DNA from: an uncultured Clostridia bacterium
Lineage (GTDB): Bacteria > Bacillota > Clostridia > Oscillospirales > UBA644
Direction of reading: 5' to 3'
DNA: 8,602 nt
Assembly: GCA_904502105.1 (NCBI GenBank)
Contig: CAJGDF010000068.1
Location: 1-8,602 of the forward strand
Program-made: the position numbers and the translations under genes
Part shown: positions 5,598 through 8,602 of the stretch, piece by piece
Position numbering within the stretch: position 1 is the first letter of the stretch
Layout of the letters: each line of letters starts with the position of its first letter
Notes under the pieces: model-generated
The model's input: the letters and a program-made list of their open reading frames with translations, nothing else
What the model was told of the DNA's origin: nothing
The model's database searches: none

Positions 5598-6413
5598 TTG
5601 ACATACACAGTTGCAACTTTTAACATGAAGCGTGCGTTCTCCGAAAGATCGAAAGCAAGCTTTCAAAACAGAACAGAGTCGATAGAAGAATTTTTCAGGA
5701 GCGTTTCTCCCGACATTCTGGGCACACAGGAGCTGACGGAAAAAGCGATAGACGTTCTCGAAAAAAAGGAGCATATATCGGATATTTACTGCCGTGTGGG
5801 CTGCCCGCGGACGTTGAACAAAAAAGACGAATATACTGCGATTTTTTATAAAAAAGAGCTTTTTGAGCTTATTGAATCGGACACGTTCTGGCTGTCGCGT
5901 TCACCGCAAAAAAACGGGAGCAGATCGTGGTTTTCGCTCTTTCCGAGGATCTGTACATGGTGTATTCTGAAGCCGAAAAACGGCGGAGACCCGATACGGA
6001 TCTACAACACGCATCTCGACTGCTTCAGCCCGTTTGCAAGAAGACGGGGTGCTGCCCTCATAAAAAAATTTGCCGAAAAATACGACAGTGAGAGGCTTTG
6101 CGGAACGGTCATCATGGGGGATTTCAACGCTCTGCCGACCTCAAAGACCGTTAAAACACTGCTCGAAAACGGTAAAGAGGGGGCATTTGCAAAGGACACA
6201 TTCAGCGTTCTTTACAGGCTCGATCCCGAAAATATCAGAACTTATCACGGCTTTAAGGGAACGAAAAAAGGCGCTCCGATCGACTATATTTTTGCAACAA
6301 AAAGGCTCGATATAATCTCGGCGCACATTGACAGAACGGCTTACGGCGGCATGTATCCGTCGGACCATTTTCCGGTCATAGCAAAGATCACGGTTGACGA
6401 AGCGTGTTTTTGA
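5598..6413 (+). CDS. Endonuclease/exonuclease/phosphatase-family hydrolase
   Basis: The 271 residues carry the metal-dependent EEP core shared by DNase I, exonuclease III and sphingomyelinase-type enzymes. Seen are Asn9 in ATFNM, Glu45 in DILGTQEL, a tryptophan/arginine stretch SRSWFSLFPRICTW (108-121), His139 in IYNTHLD, Asp175 and Asn177 in MGDFNALP, and Asp256-His257 in SDHFPV. The catalytic set is complete, so it should be active on a phosphodiester or phosphomonoester; which one cannot be told. No signal peptide or membrane segment is visible, so it is probably cytosolic. The start is TTG 5598 with AGAGG (5586-5590) seven bases upstream; the domain begins at residue 2, so no later start is possible. 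It probably shares transcription with ispD subject to the hairpin between them. The last ~10 residues continue past the domain without features. Confidence 0.85.
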   Translation: MTYTVATFNMKRAFSERSKASFQNRTESIEEFFRSVSPDILGTQELTEKAIDVLEKKEHISDIYCRVGCPRTLNKKDEYTAIFYKKELFELIESDTFWLSRSPQKNGSRSWFSLFPRICTWCILKPKNGGDPIRIYNTHLDCFSPFARRRGAALIKKFAEKYDSERLCGTVIMGDFNALPTSKTVKTLLENGKEGAFAKDTFSVLYRLDPENIRTYHGFKGTKKGAPIDYIFATKRLDIISAHIDRTAYGGMYPSDHFPVIAKITVDEACF

Positions 6414-6478
6414 GGCTTTTGGGGCTTTATTTTTTGTTAAAACAGGAAAATCCGAATTTTTTATTGTGTAATTTGCAC

Positions 6479-6519
6479 AAATAATCGACTTTATTTTATG
6501 TAAAATGTCGAAATAATCG
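6479..6519. repeat. Palindrome flanked by direct repeats, possible regulator site
   Basis: AAATAATCG occurs at 6479-6487 and again at 6511-6519, 32 bases apart (about three helical turns). Between them lies ATTTTA-TG-TAAAAT (6493-6506), bracketed by CGAC (6486-6489) and GTCG (6507-6510). The cluster ends eight bases before the -35 of the rlmB promoter. Nested symmetry beside a promoter suggests a protein-binding site, but AT-rich sequence can do this by chance. Confidence 0.35.
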
Positions 6520-6527
6520 TCAACCCC

Positions 6528-6556
6528 TTTTCAAATGAGAAAAAATGTGTTATAAT
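6528..6556 (+). promoter_or_regulatory. Promoter of rlmB
   Basis: TATAAT at 6551-6556 has TTTTCA at 6528-6533, 17 bases upstream (4 of 6 consensus). The predicted start is near 6563, giving a leader of about 95 bases before ATG 6658. The weak -35 beside the palindrome could mean an activated or otherwise regulated promoter. Confidence 0.55.
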
Positions 6557-6599
6557 ATAATGTAACTCAAATAACAGTAAAACGACAGATCAAAAATAC

Positions 6600-6671
6600 A
6601 TGAAAAGTACATCAGGAGAGGAAAATTTCGCTCTTGTTGAAGCGAAAGGAAAAAGACATGAGAGACAATAA
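6600..6671 (+). CDS. Possible 23-codon upstream ORF in the rlmB leader
   Basis: ATG 6600 opens a frame of 23 codons ending at TAA 6669-6671. It overlaps the first five codons of rlmB in another frame. The peptide is short, charged and unrecognised, and there is no good ribosome binding site before it. Translation through it would melt the hairpin at 6626-6647. Could be chance. Confidence 0.2.
   Translation: MKSTSGEENFALVEAKGKRHERQ
6626..6647 (+). promoter_or_regulatory. Leader hairpin touching the rlmB ribosome binding site
   Basis: TTTCGCT (6626-6632) pairs perfectly with AGCGAAA (6641-6647) around an eight-base loop. The right arm shares AAA with AAAGGA (6645-6650), the ribosome binding site seven bases before ATG 6658. 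A second purine-rich stretch, AGGAGAGG (6614-6621), lies just before the hairpin with no well-spaced start codon; the nearest is TTG 6634, 12 bases away. Confidence 0.4.
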
Positions 6672-7518
6672 ATCAAAAGGCAAGACAACGGGCAGAAACC
6701 CGAATTACAAAAAGCCCTCATATGCAAAATCACCCAAGCCCGAAAGAAGAAAAGATGACGAAAGAGGTCAGGCAAACGAAGACAGCGAAAACATGGTCTT
6801 CGGCAGAAACTCCGTAATGGAGGCTATCCGTTCGGGCAGAACAGTAGACAAGATATTCGTTGCGAAGGGTGACAGAGAAGGCTCTATCGTGAGAGTTATC
6901 GCAATGGCAAAGGAAAACGGCATCACCGTTGTTGAAGCAGAAAAAGCAAAGCTTGACAGCATGACACGCTCGGCATCGCATCAGGGTATTGTTGCGATAA
7001 CGACCGAATTTTCCTACTGTGAACCCGAAGACATTCTCGAATATGCAAAAGAGAAAGAAGAAAAGCCGTTTATCATCGTTATCGACGGCATCAACGATCC
7101 GAGAAATCTCGGTGCGATAATCAGAACCGCGAATGCGGCAGGTGTTCACGGCATCATTCTCCCGAAGAGAGGCGCATGCGGACTTACGGCTACCGTATAC
7201 AAGACTGCGGCAGGTGCATGCGAATACATGAAGATCGCAAGAGTTGTAAACATTGCGGAGACCATCGAATTCCTCAAGGAAAACAATGTGTGGATCTACG
7301 GCACTGACGGCGCTGCCGAAAACGACATTTACCAGACCGATCTTCGCGGCGCGGTTGCTCTTGTTATGGGTGATGAGGGAACAGGTCTTTCAAGACTTGT
7401 AAGAGAAAGATGCGATCATCTTATCAAGATCCCCATGGCAGGCGAGATAACATCGCTCAACATCTCTGTTGCGGCGGCTGTTGCAATGTACGAAAAAGTA
7501 AGACAGGACAGAGCATAA
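6658..7518 (+). CDS. rlmB: TrmH/SpoU-family 23S rRNA (guanosine-2'-O-)-methyltransferase, RlmB type
   Basis: This family methylates a ribose 2'-OH using S-adenosylmethionine through a trefoil-knot fold; RlmB acts on G2251 of 23S rRNA. From ATG 6658 (AAAGGA at 6645-6650) the protein has 286 residues. Residues 1-45 are a Lys/Arg/Asn-rich tail without clear fold, probably RNA-contacting. Residues 46-119 form the substrate-binding domain (MVFGRNSVMEAI, SASHQGIVA). Residues 137-286 form the knot domain: DPRNLGAIIRTA with Arg156, GDEGTGL (238-244) and SLNISVAAAVAMYE with Ser266-Asn268. Motif 2 has Asp239 where Ser is commoner. An in-frame TTG at 6634 would add eight residues and is less well placed. 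It is followed after 37 bases by a same-strand membrane-protein gene. The target base is inferred from family; a paralogous TrmH-type target is possible. Confidence 0.88.
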   Translation: MRDNKSKGKTTGRNPNYKKPSYAKSPKPERRKDDERGQANEDSENMVFGRNSVMEAIRSGRTVDKIFVAKGDREGSIVRVIAMAKENGITVVEAEKAKLDSMTRSASHQGIVAITTEFSYCEPEDILEYAKEKEEKPFIIVIDGINDPRNLGAIIRTANAAGVHGIILPKRGACGLTATVYKTAAGACEYMKIARVVNIAETIEFLKENNVWIYGTDGAAENDIYQTDLRGAVALVMGDEGTGLSRLVRERCDHLIKIPMAGEITSLNISVAAAVAMYEKVRQDRA

Positions 7519-7555
7519 AAAACCGTTAGATAAGCGGTTCATTGGGGTATTTCTT

Positions 7556-8602
7556 TTGAGAGACAATTATTTCCGTGAACAGTTCAATGCGGCGCAGGCG
7601 TCGAAGGACGCTTTCGGGGTAAAAACATTGGTTGCGCTATTTGCGGCGGTGCTGACGGCTATTCTCGCAGTTATCGGGCTTCCGCCGATTATAAGCGGTA
7701 TTGCCGGCCTCGTTCTTTCTGTCACGGTATTCTTTTTCTGCGCGCAGGAGATGGGCGACGGACTTATTTCGATATTTCTGTTGCGTCCGTCAAACGATTC
7801 GCTGACATCCGTTGCACTCATTGCGGCGGCAATTCAGTCGTTCGTTCTGATTTTTACGCCGGAGGGCAGTGAGTTTCATACATTTGCTCCCGCGATATTT
7901 ATTTCGGCAGCCATTTCGATGGCGATGAAATATCTTTTTATCTGCGAGATAATAACAAACCTGAATTTAATAAAAAACAGCAAGACATACGTTGTGAACA
8001 CAAGCGACATCGACATGCACAAGCGTGCGATAGACCGAGTTTGCATCGTAAACCCGATAGTTAAGTTTCCGAACGTTGTTGACACGACATACGATGCCGA
8101 CCCGTCGGAGGAAAAGATAAGAATGTTCGTTCCCGTTGCAAGCGGAGCGATACTTATCATTTCGATGATAATCGGTTTTATATCGGGCTTTGGCGCATTT
8201 GCGGCGGCTCTTGCGGCTCTGTTTGCGATAGCTGCATCGTTTGCGGCTGAAATGGCTTTCGTTCTGCCGTATATTGCGGAGCAGAAGCGTCTGAGAAAGC
8301 TCGGCAGCGTGCTTTTGGGCTATCATTCGATCGAGGCTATGCGCGATGTTTCAACATTGGTTGTTTCGGACGTTGATCTGTTCCCCGCAAAGAGAACGAA
8401 GATGGAAAGATTCCGTTTCCGTGACAAGGAAAAGATGGCAGATGCCGTTGAATTCACCGCGGCAGTGCTTCTCGAATCAGAATCTCCGTTTGCTCCTACA
8501 TTCATAGCCGAAACGGGCTGTGATATGGACAGGCTGCCGGAGGTTGACGACTGGCGTTATATGAAAAACTACGGTGTGGTTGCTCATATTTACGGCGACG
8601 AG
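7556..8602 (+). CDS. P-type-ATPase-like membrane protein lacking DKTGT (3' end outside window)
   Basis: A frame of 349 codons is open from TTG 7556 to the right edge. GGGG (7544-7547) lies eight bases before TTG; no ATG occurs until residue 66, inside the membrane region. Hydrophobic segments lie at about 22-42, 45-63, 84-101, 110-132, 190-210 and 213-240, followed by a soluble part. The order four helices, short loop, two helices, soluble domain, and the stretch LRKLGSVLLGYHSIEAMRDV (246-265), resemble heavy-metal P-type ATPases, where (R)KG(I/V)LIKGG..LE.L precedes TVVFDKTGT. Here VSTLVVSDVDLFP (265-277) stands in that place, so the phosphorylated DKTGT is gone. The helix-5/6 region has no CPC/CPx, and the 133-189 loop is too short for a full actuator domain and shows no TGE. 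Active pumping is therefore unlikely. Function unknown; likely co-transcribed with rlmB. The family link is my reading of remote similarity. Confidence 0.6.
   Translation, partial: MRDNYFREQFNAAQASKDAFGVKTLVALFAAVLTAILAVIGLPPIISGIAGLVLSVTVFFFCAQEMGDGLISIFLLRPSNDSLTSVALIAAAIQSFVLIFTPEGSEFHTFAPAIFISAAISMAMKYLFICEIITNLNLIKNSKTYVVNTSDIDMHKRAIDRVCIVNPIVKFPNVVDTTYDADPSEEKIRMFVPVASGAILIISMIIGFISGFGAFAAALAALFAIAASFAAEMAFVLPYIAEQKRLRKLGSVLLGYHSIEAMRDVSTLVVSDVDLFPAKRTKMERFRFRDKEKMADAVEFTAAVLLESESPFAPTFIAETGCDMDRLPEVDDWRYMKNYGVVAHIYGDE

Noticed and set aside
6414..6478. Intrinsic terminator after the EEP gene
   Set aside because: Several T runs are present but I found no GC-rich stem before them.
7521..7539. 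Terminator after rlmB (AACCG...CGGTT)
   Set aside because: The stem is only five bases with a nine-base loop and no T run; the next gene follows at once.
1..8602. Mobile element, CRISPR array, toxin-antitoxin, tRNA or rRNA
   Set aside because: No transposase or integrase, no regularly spaced repeats, no cloverleaf or rRNA-like sequence, and no small paired ORFs with recognisable motifs.

Overview
The window reads as a bacterial chromosome segment of moderate GC, most likely from an uncultured clostridial Firmicute (Oscillospirales/Christensenellales-like). Reasons: strong GGAGG-type ribosome binding sites, consensus sigma-A promoters, a YmdB-type phosphodiesterase near recA, the MEP-pathway gene ispD, several TTG starts, and protein families I associate with gut Clostridia. 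Taxonomy is inferred from style and content only.

Layout. (1) Positions 1-559, + strand: the 3' end of an EamA/DMT-type membrane transporter, then the first ~45 codons of a pectate-lyase-superfamily protein. (2) At about 545-560 this gene stops abruptly and meets, tail to tail, an equally truncated recX on the - strand. Both genes lack their 3' ends at the same point, so this is either a deletion junction or an assembly chimera. (3) Positions 548-4660, - strand, read right to left: ymdB, a fused AAC(3)-like/ribulose-phosphate 3-epimerase gene, and an isochorismatase-fold gene with altered catalytic residues. The three overlap or abut at their stops and starts. recA then follows under its own near-perfect promoter, with recX directly after it. 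(4) Positions 4724-4791: a compact divergent promoter region driving the ymdB operon leftward and ispD rightward. (5) Positions 4834-6413, + strand: ispD, a hairpin, then an endonuclease/exonuclease/phosphatase-family protein. (6) Positions 6414-6657: an AT-rich regulatory gap with a palindrome flanked by direct repeats, a promoter and a structured leader. (7) Positions 6658-8602, + strand: an RlmB-type rRNA methyltransferase, then a TTG-started membrane protein running off the right edge. That protein looks like a P-type ATPase without the DKTGT phosphorylation motif.

The genes do not form one pathway. They are housekeeping functions: DNA repair (recA, recX), RNA and second-messenger metabolism (ymdB, rlmB), pentose phosphate (rpe domain) and isoprenoids (ispD). 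Mixed in are three unusual proteins: the AAC(3)-RPE fusion, an isochorismatase-fold protein that looks catalytically dead, and a degenerate P-type ATPase. I see no mobile element, CRISPR array, rRNA or tRNA. No single new multi-gene system is evident. The best leads are these three proteins and the junction near 550.
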